Shown: positions 1 through 6,864 of the stretch, in pieces
Numbering within the stretch: the first letter of the stretch is position 1
Layout of the letters: every line of letters begins with the position of its first letter
Assembly (NCBI GenBank): GCA_947628025.1
Contig: CANQYH010000057.1
Coordinates: 1-13,530, forward strand
DNA length: 13,530 nt
Source: an uncultured Lachnospiraceae bacterium
GTDB taxonomy: Bacteria; Bacillota; Clostridia; Lachnospirales; Lachnospiraceae
Direction: 5' to 3'
The notes under the pieces: generated by a model
What the model was told of the DNA's origin: nothing
What the model saw: the letters and a program-made list of their open reading frames with translations, nothing else
The model's database searches: none
Made by a program: the position numbers and the translations under genes

Positions 1-2019
1 TACCGGCTCGTCCACCATGTCCGGATAGATCATCGCGTCATAGATCTGCGCCAGCTCCGGTCCGATCCGGGAAGCCAACACCTGTTCCGCCGCAAAGGCC
101 CCCATCGTTCGCTGGTAATCTTTATATAGCTGCGAATCCGGCTTCATGTACCGGACGATATTCGCGTAGAGCACCGCCCGGTTCTTCTGGTCCAGATCAT
201 GGTCGTAGGAGAAATACCGCAGCACCTCCGCCGGCAGCAGATGATCGTAGGAAGCGGGCAGGGAATACAGGAAATACTCGTACAGCCGGGTCAGGCTGAT
301 GCCCTCCGACAGCGCTTTCTCATACCACGGGAAATCCGCTTCCCGCCGGTAATCGCTGCGGATCATCAGTCCGCAGAGCGACTCCAGGATCTCCCGCTCC
401 GGGTGCTTCTCATAAAGCCTGCGCAGCACATAGATCGTAAACGGCTGCGGGTACCGGCTCGTCGCCGCCAGCTTCGCAAAGCGCACCGCCAGTTCCTCCC
501 GGACCTCCGCCCGCTTCACGCCGAAATGCAGGACCTGCACCTCGAACGCGCTGATGGCGATCAGAAGCTGCGGCGCGTCGTTGAAGATCTCCAGGGCATG
601 ACGGTACAAAAACGGGCTGTGACAGCCTTTCAGGTACAGCATCCGAATCTTATTCAGCAGCTCTCCCGGATTTTCGAAACAATATTTCTCCTCGCATCTG
701 GTAAAGACGTGGAAGATCAAAAACTCTCCGCGGCCGTCCTCCAGATATTTGCGCGTCAGACGCCCCAGGGAAGCCCAGCGCTCCCGGTCCGGCTCCAACT
801 TCAAATATACGTATTCATACAGGCAATAGAGATCCGGCCTCTCGGCCCGTCCTTTCAGAATCTCGTCCCGGCACTCCGCCAGACACTCTCTGGCCCGCTC
901 TTTTTTTCCGGTCAGAAGATACAGTTCCGCCTCCATCAGGGAGATGCGCGTGGAACGGCCCTGGACCAGACGGACGTGCTCCACCTCCTGGAGCATCTGC
1001 TTTTTCAATGTATCCGCGTTCCCCTCGCCGTTTTCATACTGCAGGCGCAGGGACAGGTACCGGGTAAAATGATCATGAGCCACAAAACGGGTCTGCCCGT
1101 TGTCGCCGTAGTCCGCCGTCACCAGTTCGCTGTTTTTTTCCGGGCGGCCGTCTTTTTCATTCACCGTGATCCTCACGGTCACGGAAGCGCTCGGCGTCTC
1201 AAACGTGATGCTGCCGAAATTCTTTCCGCCGTGGAGCCCGCCGGGACTCAGCTGATACGGAAAGTCCAGGACCCCGTTCTGAAAATCGTCGCTGGTAAAA
1301 TTTTTCTGCCCCATCTGCAGGAAACTGCCGTCGGCGCTCACGGTCACAGGCAGGTAACCCCAACCGCTCCTGCGCAGCCGGATCGTATCCGTCACGGTCC
1401 GTTCCAGATACGGAAACTCCCGGTTCTGGGTCTCCACCGTCAGTTCCACCGGATTTTTCAGCCCCAGCGCGATCAAAAACTGCTCCACCTGCCCGTAACG
1501 GCCGCCCCGGCCCAGAAGTCCGTCATACAGACAGCGGATCTTCCGATCCTGCATGAACGGCGCCTGGGTAAAATCACGGTACTCAAAGATGCGGGCCGCG
1601 GTCTCGAAATCCTGCCTCGCCAGATTCGCAAAATCTTTCGGTTCTTTCAGTTTCTGCAGGGTCTGTCCCGACGGGCCCGGCTCCACTGTAAAATGATAGG
1701 GCAGTTCGATCTCGCCGCTGTTGGTCACGAGGCAGAAAACTCCCTCGATCACGTCTCCCGGCTCCAGATACTCGCAGTCGATCTCATAATTCACATGGTT
1801 CCGCAGACCGCCAAAGGATGCGGTCGCCATCCGGACGCGCGGGTTCGACGAATAAGCCAGTCCCTTGATATGCAGGCCGTTCTGACTGGTTATATACAGT
1901 TCTTTCTTTTCCAGGCCGCCTGCCATGACCTCCGTATGAATATTTGCCGGCTGAATCTGCAGGCTGGGCGTCTCCATCTCGATGATGCCCTTGGCCAGAC
2001 GGTTAATGCGTTCTCTCAT
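1..2019 (-). CDS. DUF5717-type large protein, N-terminal 673 residues (partial)
   Basis: The frame is open from the ATG at 2019 to the window edge, with no stop in 673 codons, so the C-terminus lies outside. An AGGTG ribosome binding site (plus-strand CACCT, 2028-2032) sits 8 bases before the ATG. The start reads MRERINRLAKGIIEMETP. The first ~200 residues look beta-rich and end near an aromatic- and arginine-rich stretch. The second half, from about residue 350, is alpha-helical and looks like TPR-like helical hairpins (for example RISLMEAELYLLTGKKERA). I see no signal peptide or membrane segment. From memory this matches the DUF5717 family, very long proteins (often above 1000 residues) of Lachnospiraceae with no known function; that assignment is recall, not a search. 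It is divergent from the DUF4364 gene. The complementary strand is also open for most of this length, a codon-bias shadow. Confidence 0.8.
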   Translation of the reverse strand, partial: MRERINRLAKGIIEMETPSLQIQPANIHTEVMAGGLEKKELYITSQNGLHIKGLAYSSNPRVRMATASFGGLRNHVNYEIDCEYLEPGDVIEGVFCLVTNSGEIELPYHFTVEPGPSGQTLQKLKEPKDFANLARQDFETAARIFEYRDFTQAPFMQDRKIRCLYDGLLGRGGRYGQVEQFLIALGLKNPVELTVETQNREFPYLERTVTDTIRLRRSGWGYLPVTVSADGSFLQMGQKNFTSDDFQNGVLDFPYQLSPGGLHGGKNFGSITFETPSASVTVRITVNEKDGRPEKNSELVTADYGDNGQTRFVAHDHFTRYLSLRLQYENGEGNADTLKKQMLQEVEHVRLVQGRSTRISLMEAELYLLTGKKERARECLAECRDEILKGRAERPDLYCLYEYVYLKLEPDRERWASLGRLTRKYLEDGRGEFLIFHVFTRCEEKYCFENPGELLNKIRMLYLKGCHSPFLYRHALEIFNDAPQLLIAISAFEVQVLHFGVKRAEVREELAVRFAKLAATSRYPQPFTIYVLRRLYEKHPEREILESLCGLMIRSDYRREADFPWYEKALSEGISLTRLYEYFLYSLPASYDHLLPAEVLRYFSYDHDLDQKNRAVLYANIVRYMKPDSQLYKDYQRTMGAFAAEQVLASRIGPELAQIYDAMIYPDMVDEPV

Positions 2020-2057
2020 GTGCTTATCACCTGTCTCATTTGTCAACTAATGTCTCT

Positions 2058-2063
2058 ATTCTA
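2058..2063 (-). promoter_or_regulatory. Extended -10 promoter element for the DUF5717-type gene
   Basis: Read on the minus strand, TGCTAGAAT is an extended -10 (TG-N-TAGAAT) 38 bases before the ATG at 2019. The hexamer at 17-base spacing, TAGTAA (2081-2086), is a poor -35, so the extended -10 would have to carry recognition. The element lies within the span of the divergent gene's promoter neighbourhood. This is inference from sequence only. Confidence 0.45.
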
Positions 2064-2075
2064 GCACATTTTCCC

Positions 2076-2104
2076 TTGATTTACTATCCCAAAGTTGATA
2101 TGAT
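2076..2104 (+). promoter_or_regulatory. Sigma-A-like promoter for the DUF4364 gene
   Basis: TTGATT (2076-2081) and TATGAT (2099-2104) are separated by exactly 17 bases, a near-consensus housekeeping promoter. Transcription should begin around 2111, giving a short leader of about 26 bases that contains the GGAGGGGG ribosome binding site. Its -35 lies just upstream of the -10 of the divergent gene, so two polymerases would compete for the spacer. Confidence 0.7.
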
Positions 2105-2136
2105 ATTAAGGAAAATATACATCGGAGGGGGATCTT

Positions 2137-2664
2137 ATGCTGTCCGAACCGAAGACATTATACAAACTGATGACTCTGTACATGCTGCGGCAGGTGAATT
2201 TTCCATTATCCAACGCCCAGCTGACCGATTTTTTCCTGGAACACGAATACACCTCGTATTTTTTGCTCCAGCAGGCGCTCAACGAGCTCCTGGAATCCGG
2301 ACTGATCCGCACGCACTCCACGCACAACTCCACCCGCTATGAGATTACCCGCGAGGGCGAGGAGACTCTGGACTTTTTCGGGAAAAACATCTCTCCCTCC
2401 ATCGTCCAGGATATGGACCAGTACCTCAAAGAGAACCGGTTCCAGATTCGCAGCGAAACCGGCATCCTCTCCGATTATTACAAATCCACGAGCCAGGATT
2501 TCGTGGTCCACATGGAAATTCGGGAGGGCAAAAGCACGCTGATGGATCTGAGCCTGTCCGTTCCCGACCGGGACAGCGCCGAGACCATGTGCGCTCAATG
2601 GTCGAAAAAAAGCTCCGAGATCTACGCTTACCTGATGAAGCAGCTGATCAGCGGGGACGCCTGA
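2137..2664 (+). CDS. DUF4364 family winged-helix protein
   Basis: This 175-residue soluble protein has an N-terminal winged-helix-like half. Residues ~5-20 form a first helix (KTLYKLMTLYMLRQVNF), ~24-32 a second, and ~37-56 a helix ending in LNELLESGLI that resembles a recognition helix. It is followed by a wing-like segment, THSTHNSTRYEITREGEE. The second half is a mixed alpha/beta domain. The order and wording match the DUF4364 family of Clostridia as I remember it. Members are presumed DNA-binding regulators related to PadR/MarR folds, but no target is known to me. The start is the ATG after a strong GGAGGGGG site at 2124-2131. It begins a plus-strand unit with the small gene 73 bases downstream. 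The divergent arrangement suggests, without proving, that it could control its own and the DUF5717-type promoter. Confidence 0.85.
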   Translation: MLSEPKTLYKLMTLYMLRQVNFPLSNAQLTDFFLEHEYTSYFLLQQALNELLESGLIRTHSTHNSTRYEITREGEETLDFFGKNISPSIVQDMDQYLKENRFQIRSETGILSDYYKSTSQDFVVHMEIREGKSTLMDLSLSVPDRDSAETMCAQWSKKSSEIYAYLMKQLISGDA

Positions 2665-2737
2665 GCCTGCGGGGACAAAACCCTATCCGGCGGTTTTGAG
2701 GCCGGTCCGACACATATATAACCAGGAGGAAATCACG

Positions 2738-3064
2738 ATGAAATTCCCGTTTAAGACTAAAAAAGAAAAGCTGTCCCCCATCGGACAGATCCAGCAAACG
2801 ATAAAAAAACAGAAGAAAAAGATCAAGCGCAGGATCCTGCTGAAGCAGGCGAAAGCTCTTTTGACTCTGATGCTTCCGATGGTCCTAGCGTTTCTCGCGT
2901 CCGCCGCCGCCAAGACGTTCCTGCGCAGAAAGCTCCGGGAAGCCGCGTCCAGCGTCCCAAATGAGCTGTCCGATCAGGAGACAGGCAGCCAGAGCGCCCC
3001 GACCCCTGTCACTCTGGAAACCTCCCGGCCCGAGTTTATCACGCCGGAACCGGCCGACGTTTAA
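2738..3064 (+). CDS. Small, strongly basic single-pass membrane protein, unknown function
   Basis: I chose the ATG at 2738, giving 108 residues, because it follows an AGGAGG site (2724-2729) at ideal spacing; an in-frame start at 2696 lacks such a site. Residues 1-38 are extremely lysine/arginine-rich (for example KKQKKKIKRR at ~23-32). A hydrophobic segment at ~39-58 (QAKALLTLMLPMVLAFLASA) should span the membrane, followed by another basic stretch, KTFLRRKLREAA. The last ~35 residues are polar, rich in S, T, P and E. The basic tail would favour a cytoplasmic N-terminus, but basic residues flank both sides, so topology is uncertain. I recognise no family. It is probably cotranscribed with the DUF4364 gene. 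Confidence 0.7.
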   Translation: MKFPFKTKKEKLSPIGQIQQTIKKQKKKIKRRILLKQAKALLTLMLPMVLAFLASAAAKTFLRRKLREAASSVPNELSDQETGSQSAPTPVTLETSRPEFITPEPADV

Positions 3065-3271
3065 AACGGACAGGGTTCTTTTATGAGCCTCCCGCTCGTC
3101 TTCGGCGCAGGAATCTCTCCGGACATGGGAATCCTCCATGCTTCCCTATCCCTGCGGAACCGTTTAATATTATCCGAACGTTCCGCTTCCAGGATCCGTT
3201 CCTCCCTTTTTGGGCGGAGACATTCTGTCACAAACGCATATTCTATCGCAAAAACGTGTCCGAATGAGCTT

Positions 3272-3306
3272 ACCGTGAGCAAAAAACGTACTGTGAGTAA
3301 AAACGG
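3272..3306. repeat. Imperfect tandem direct repeat, two ~18-base units
   Basis: Unit one (3272-3289) is ACCGTGAGCAAAAAACGT and unit two (3290-3306) is ACTGTGAGTAAAAACGG. They share AC-GTGAG-AAAAACG. The second unit overlaps the A-tract of the hairpin read as a minus-strand terminator. Function is unknown. Confidence 0.6.
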
Positions 3307-3325
3307 CAGAAATATTTTACCGCCG
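3299..3325 (-). terminator. Possible intrinsic terminator downstream of the ytvI-like gene
   Basis: Read on the minus strand, CGGCGG...CTGCCG forms an imperfect hairpin (outer CGGC/GCCG plus inner pairs, with mismatches). It is followed by TTTTT (plus-strand AAAAA 3299-3303). It lies about 120 bases after the stop of the last operon gene. The stem is short and interrupted, so this is only a plausible end for the operon. Confidence 0.4.
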
Positions 3326-3444
3326 GCAGGTGCTGCATCCGTGCCCGCCGCATAAAAAACAGGAACGCGGCAGAAACTCGCTTTCTCGTTGCGCTTTTCT
3401 GTCACGCTCCCATAAACTCTCCAAACGCCGTCCCCTCGCGCTTT

Positions 3445-4569
3445 TCAGAGATCTTTCCGGAACCGGTCGACCTCCTCCGCCAGGAGCTTTACATTCCGCA
3501 AAAGCGAATCAAAGATCCCGTACTTATAGAGATTCAGGACTACCAGCCCCACCGGCACCGCCAGGATCATCCCGGAGATTCCCCCGGCTTTAAAACCCAG
3601 ATACAAAAGGAACAGCGTCGCCAGCGGCGGCACCCCCATCGTATCCCCGACGATCTTCGGCTGGACCACCTGCCGCACCAGCTGGGTCAGCAGATACAGC
3701 GCCACCAGCCCCAGCGCATAGGTCCATTCTCCCGAAAGCAGCTTTACCGCCGCCCAGGGAAACAGCGCGGTCCCGGTCCCGAAGATCGGCAGAAAATCCA
3801 GCAGCGCAATCAGAACCGCCAGCAGGACCCCGTAGTCCACGCCCAGGATCAGGAATCCCACGGCCAGGATCACCGCCACCACGAACATGATCCGAAACTG
3901 CGCCAAAAAATAACCGCCGATCAGGCGCTGCATCTCTTTGCGGAAGAACCGCAGATAATCCCAGACGCCCTGCGGGACCGTCCGGTGCAGCAGCGCGAGG
4001 ATCTCGTCCCGCTCCACAATGAAAAAATAGGACGACAAAAGCGTCACCACCGAATACACGAAAACCGTCGGGATCCGCTTCGCCACGTTGCCCGCCACGG
4101 TCACGGTCGGAAACGCGATCTGCTGGAACAGCTCTCCCAGCGCGCTCCCCAGATTTTCATTGAGGCGTGTAAACCATTCCTGCACCGGCAGCGGCAGAAG
4201 CACCAGAAACTTCGCGAGGCCCGAGGCCGCGTTCTGCAGCTCCTCCCTGCCGCGCGCCACGATGTCCGGCAGATCCCGGAACAGGCCCGCGATCTCCAGA
4301 AACAGCCGGTTAAAGACCAGATACAAAAGTCCCGTGACCGCCGCCAGCACCAGCACCACGATCAGCACCGAACTGTGCTTGCGGACCAGTTTCAGCCTCT
4401 TCTCCAGGAAACGCACCAAAGGATTTGCGATCATCGCGATCACCCAGCCGATCACAAACGGCATGAAAAAGCGCAAAAGCCAGGGCCCCAGCAGGCAGAC
4501 CAAAAGGATCGCCGCCGCCGGGATCAGGATATTCAAAAGGATCTTCAGGATCCTCGTTCCCTCCGTCAT
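3445..4569 (-). CDS. ytvI: YtvI-type / AI-2E family transporter-like integral membrane protein
   Basis: This 374-residue polytopic protein has the AI-2E transporter family layout. There are hydrophobic helices near residues 8-28, 33-49 and 67-88, and a long soluble-facing region (~90-150). A pair of helices at ~165-190 is followed by a cluster of helices in the C-terminal half. The conserved C-terminal segment includes LPIFGTGTALFPWAA, LTQLVRQVVQPKIVGDTMG and GMILAVPVGLVVLNLYKYG. The resemblance is to sporulation integral membrane protein YtvI of Bacillus, a member of this family; the transported substrate is unknown. An AGGTG site (CACCT at 4578-4582) precedes the ATG by 8 bases. It starts 7 bases after hisC and is the last gene of the operon. 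The gene symbol reflects family similarity, not a proven ortholog. Confidence 0.85.
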   Translation of the reverse strand: MTEGTRILKILLNILIPAAAILLVCLLGPWLLRFFMPFVIGWVIAMIANPLVRFLEKRLKLVRKHSSVLIVVLVLAAVTGLLYLVFNRLFLEIAGLFRDLPDIVARGREELQNAASGLAKFLVLLPLPVQEWFTRLNENLGSALGELFQQIAFPTVTVAGNVAKRIPTVFVYSVVTLLSSYFFIVERDEILALLHRTVPQGVWDYLRFFRKEMQRLIGGYFLAQFRIMFVVAVILAVGFLILGVDYGVLLAVLIALLDFLPIFGTGTALFPWAAVKLLSGEWTYALGLVALYLLTQLVRQVVQPKIVGDTMGVPPLATLFLLYLGFKAGGISGMILAVPVGLVVLNLYKYGIFDSLLRNVKLLAEEVDRFRKDL

Positions 4570-4576
4570 TCTGTCA

Positions 4577-5638
4577 TCACCTTCTGCTTACATAACTTCC
4601 CAGGAATTGAAATAATGCTTCCATCTCTTCTTCCGTACCGACCGTCACGCGCAGATAATCCGAGACTCTGGGGCCGCGAAAATGCCTCACGTAGATCTGC
4701 TGCTCCCGCAGGACCTCGAACAATTCCTCCGCAGGCACTTTCTCATGCCGGACGAAAAGAAAATTCGCCATGGAATCGGTGCAGACAAACCCCAGACCGC
4801 GGAAACGCTCTTTCGCCCGCTCCCGCGTCGCTGTGATCCGGCCCACGGTCTCCCGGAAATACGCCTCGTCCTTTATGGACTCGACGCCCAAACGGATCGA
4901 CGGCAGATCCATCGTATAGGAATTGTAGGAGTATTTCACATTCTGCATGGCCCGGATCAGAGACGGCGCTCCCATCGCGTAGCCGATCCGCATCCCGGCC
5001 AGGCTGCGGGACTTGCTGAATGTCCGCACGACGAGCAGATTCTCATAGCGGTCCAGAAGCTCCCTCGCCGACGTCCCACCGAAATCAATATACGCTTCGT
5101 CCACGATCACCGCCACGTCCCGGTTGAGGCGCAAAATCGCCTCCACCTGCTCAAGCGGCAGATAGCAGCCGGTCGGCGCGTTGGGGTTCGGGAACAGCAC
5201 GCCGCCGTTTTCCCTGGCGTAATCCTCCGGCCGGATCTGAAACGACTCGTCCAGGGGCACGGTCTCGTAGGGCACCCCGAACAGCTCCGCCCACACCGGA
5301 TAAAAGGAATAGGTCACGTCCGGAAACAGGACCGGTTTTCCTGAGTTAAAAAAAGTCAGAAACGCCATACCCAGCACGTCGTCCGACCCGACCCCCACAA
5401 AGATCTGCTCCGGGGCCAGCCCATGATACCCGGCCAGCGCCGCGGTAAGCTCCGACGCGGCCGGGTCCGGATATTTGCGCAGCGCCGAAGCGTCCAGCTC
5501 TTTTAACGCCCTCGCCACGCCCGGCGCCGGCGGATACGGGTTCTCATTGGTATTCAGCTTGATCAGCCGCGCCCCCTGCGGCTGTTCGCCGGGGACGTAG
5601 GGCGTCACGCTGCGGTAATAGGCTTCCCAGGGCTTCAT
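4577..5638 (-). CDS. hisC: HisC-type histidinol-phosphate / aromatic aminotransferase
   Basis: This is a class II PLP-dependent aminotransferase of 353 residues, a normal HisC length. Visible marks (numbered from my start) are LNTNENPYPP near the N-terminus (~28-37), KYPDP at 55-59, PNAPTG (~152-157), VDEAYIDF (~179-186) with the PLP-contacting Asp and Tyr, and the PLP lysine in TFSKSRSLAGMRIGYA (K209). The C-terminus has VRHFRGPRVSDYLRVTVG, carrying the substrate-carboxylate arginine. HisC converts histidinol phosphate and 2-oxoglutarate to imidazole-acetol phosphate and glutamate, and homologs can act on aromatic amino acids. I chose the ATG at 5638, since GGGGTGG lies just upstream; an in-frame GTG at 5659 would overlap the previous gene and has no such site. 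No other histidine genes are visible, so the substrate is uncertain. Confidence 0.9.
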   Translation of the reverse strand: MKPWEAYYRSVTPYVPGEQPQGARLIKLNTNENPYPPAPGVARALKELDASALRKYPDPAASELTAALAGYHGLAPEQIFVGVGSDDVLGMAFLTFFNSGKPVLFPDVTYSFYPVWAELFGVPYETVPLDESFQIRPEDYARENGGVLFPNPNAPTGCYLPLEQVEAILRLNRDVAVIVDEAYIDFGGTSARELLDRYENLLVVRTFSKSRSLAGMRIGYAMGAPSLIRAMQNVKYSYNSYTMDLPSIRLGVESIKDEAYFRETVGRITATRERAKERFRGLGFVCTDSMANFLFVRHEKVPAEELFEVLREQQIYVRHFRGPRVSDYLRVTVGTEEEMEALFQFLGSYVSRR

Positions 5639-5652
5639 CTGTCCACCCCGCC

Positions 5653-6843
5653 TCAGCACAGACCGTAATAAGCGGCCACGGCCTTAAACGCCGGCAGCGA
5701 CCTCTCGATCTGCTCATAGGATACGCAGTAGGAGATCCGCACATACCCCGGACATGCGAAAGAGGTCCCGGGCACCACGAGGATATTATGCTGCTTGCAG
5801 ACGCCGCAGAAAGCTTTCTCGTCCTCCACCGGAGACTTGACGAACAGATAAAAAGCGCCCTGGGGCCGGATGCAGGAAAAACCGTATTCTTTCAGGGAAG
5901 AATACAAAAGGTTCCGGTTCCGGTCGTAGGCGGCCACGTCGGTCTTGGCGTCCACGCAGCGCTTCACCACCCGCTGCATCAGAGACGGCGCGTTGACGCA
6001 GCCCAGCACGCGGTTGGCGATAGTGGCGGCGGCAAACACCGTCTGGCTGTCCTTCAGCTCGTCCGGGATCACCAGATAACCGATCCGCTCGCCCGGCAGG
6101 GACAGGGATTTGCTGTAGGAATAGCAGACAACCGTGTTGGCGTAGTATTTCGTCACATACGGGACCTCCACGCCGTCGTAGGCCAGCTCCCGGTACGGTT
6201 CGTCGGAAAGCAGGACGATAGCCGTCCCCAGCTCTTTCTGTTTTTTCTCCAGGATCCCGGCAATCTCGCAGAGCGTCTCGTGCGAATAGACCACGCCGGT
6301 GGGGTTGTTGGGCGTATTGATGATGACCGCTTTCGTCTTCTCATTGATACGCGCCTCAAACGCCTCCATATCCGGCTGGAAGTCCGTCGTATCCGGCGGC
6401 ACGATCACCAGCTCGCCGTCATAATTGCGGACATAATTGCCGTATTCCAGGAAATAGGGTGCAAACGCGATCACCTGGTCCCCGGGATTCAGGATCGTCT
6501 TTAAGATCACGTTCATCCCGCTGGCCGCTCCCACGGTCATCAGGATGTTCCCCTGGTGGAACGCGGTGCCGAAGCGCCGGTTCAAGGACTGGGCGATGGT
6601 CTCTCGCACGTCCTCGTAGCCGGAATTGCTCATATATCCGTGGACAAAGGTGCTCTCCTCCTCGTCCAGGACCGCGCGGATCGCCTGATCCACCTCGGCG
6701 GGGGCGGGCACATTGGGATTGCCCAGGCTGAAATCATATACGTTCTCCCGTCCGTAGATCGCGGCCAGGCGCTTGCCCTCCTCGAACATCTCGCGGATCG
6801 CGGAATTATTCTGCACCAGCGGTTTCATTTTTTCTGAAATCAT
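5653..6843 (-). CDS. Class I/II pyridoxal-phosphate aminotransferase (aspartate aminotransferase-like)
   Basis: This 396-residue protein shows the fold type I aminotransferase motifs. They are GNPN (~41-44), TVGAASGMNVIL (~103-114), NTPNNPTG (~176-183), SDEPYREL (213-220) with the PLP-ring Asp, and the PLP lysine in YSYSKSLSLPGERIGY (K245). The carboxylate-binding arginine is in YVRISYC (R369). It carries out amino transfer between an amino acid and a 2-oxo acid in the cytoplasm. The family includes aspartate/tyrosine/aromatic and valine-pyruvate-like enzymes, so the substrate cannot be told from sequence. AGGAGG (plus-strand CCTCCT, 6852-6857) lies 8 bases before the ATG. It follows the polymerase gene by 21 bases and precedes hisC by 14 bases, which favours one operon with two adjacent aminotransferases of different subfamilies. 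Confidence 0.9.
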   Translation of the reverse strand: MISEKMKPLVQNNSAIREMFEEGKRLAAIYGRENVYDFSLGNPNVPAPAEVDQAIRAVLDEEESTFVHGYMSNSGYEDVRETIAQSLNRRFGTAFHQGNILMTVGAASGMNVILKTILNPGDQVIAFAPYFLEYGNYVRNYDGELVIVPPDTTDFQPDMEAFEARINEKTKAVIINTPNNPTGVVYSHETLCEIAGILEKKQKELGTAIVLLSDEPYRELAYDGVEVPYVTKYYANTVVCYSYSKSLSLPGERIGYLVIPDELKDSQTVFAAATIANRVLGCVNAPSLMQRVVKRCVDAKTDVAAYDRNRNLLYSSLKEYGFSCIRPQGAFYLFVKSPVEDEKAFCGVCKQHNILVVPGTSFACPGYVRISYCVSYEQIERSLPAFKAVAAYYGLC

Positions 6844-6864
6844 ATCGGTTTCCTCCTGACTGAA

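Larger units (their letters stand above)
3065..3444. other. Gene-free spacer between convergent genes, rich in short hairpins
   Basis: This 380-base stretch carries no convincing gene. The open frames here (3083-3355 plus, 3061-3405 minus) have no good ribosome binding site, unclear composition, and cross the flanking genes or spacer without recognisable domains. It holds several hairpins: CATGG/CCATG (3124-3128 with 3136-3140), GCGGAA/TTCCGC (3154-3159 with 3181-3186, extended inside by CGTT/AACG past a bulged C) and TCCTCCC/GGGCGGA around five T (3200-3218). It also contains an 18-base tandem imperfect repeat (3272-3306) and a probable terminator at 3299-3325. Confidence 0.6.

Noticed and set aside
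199..2064. Plus-strand open frame of 621 codons opposite the DUF5717-type gene
   Set aside because: It is in exact codon register with the minus gene and exists because that gene avoids TTA, CTA and TCA codons. It lacks a ribosome binding site and its product is low-complexity, rich in R, Q, H and L.
2676..2698. Hairpin CAAAACC/GGTTTTG after the DUF4364 gene as a terminator
   Set aside because: The 7-pair stem has no following T-run and the next gene lies just downstream with the same direction, so at most it is a weak attenuator.
3083..3355. Plus-strand 90-codon frame in the gene-free region
   Set aside because: No good ribosome binding site, no recognisable domain and the composition of non-coding DNA with hairpins and repeats running through it.
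3061..3405. Minus-strand 114-codon frame in the same region
   Set aside because: It starts with GTG, the nearest GGGAG lies too close to it, and it runs into the neighbouring convergent gene without any domain.
5639..5659. GTG start for hisC seven codons upstream
   Set aside because: It overlaps the end of the preceding gene and has no ribosome binding site. The ATG at 5638 has GGGGTGG just before it.
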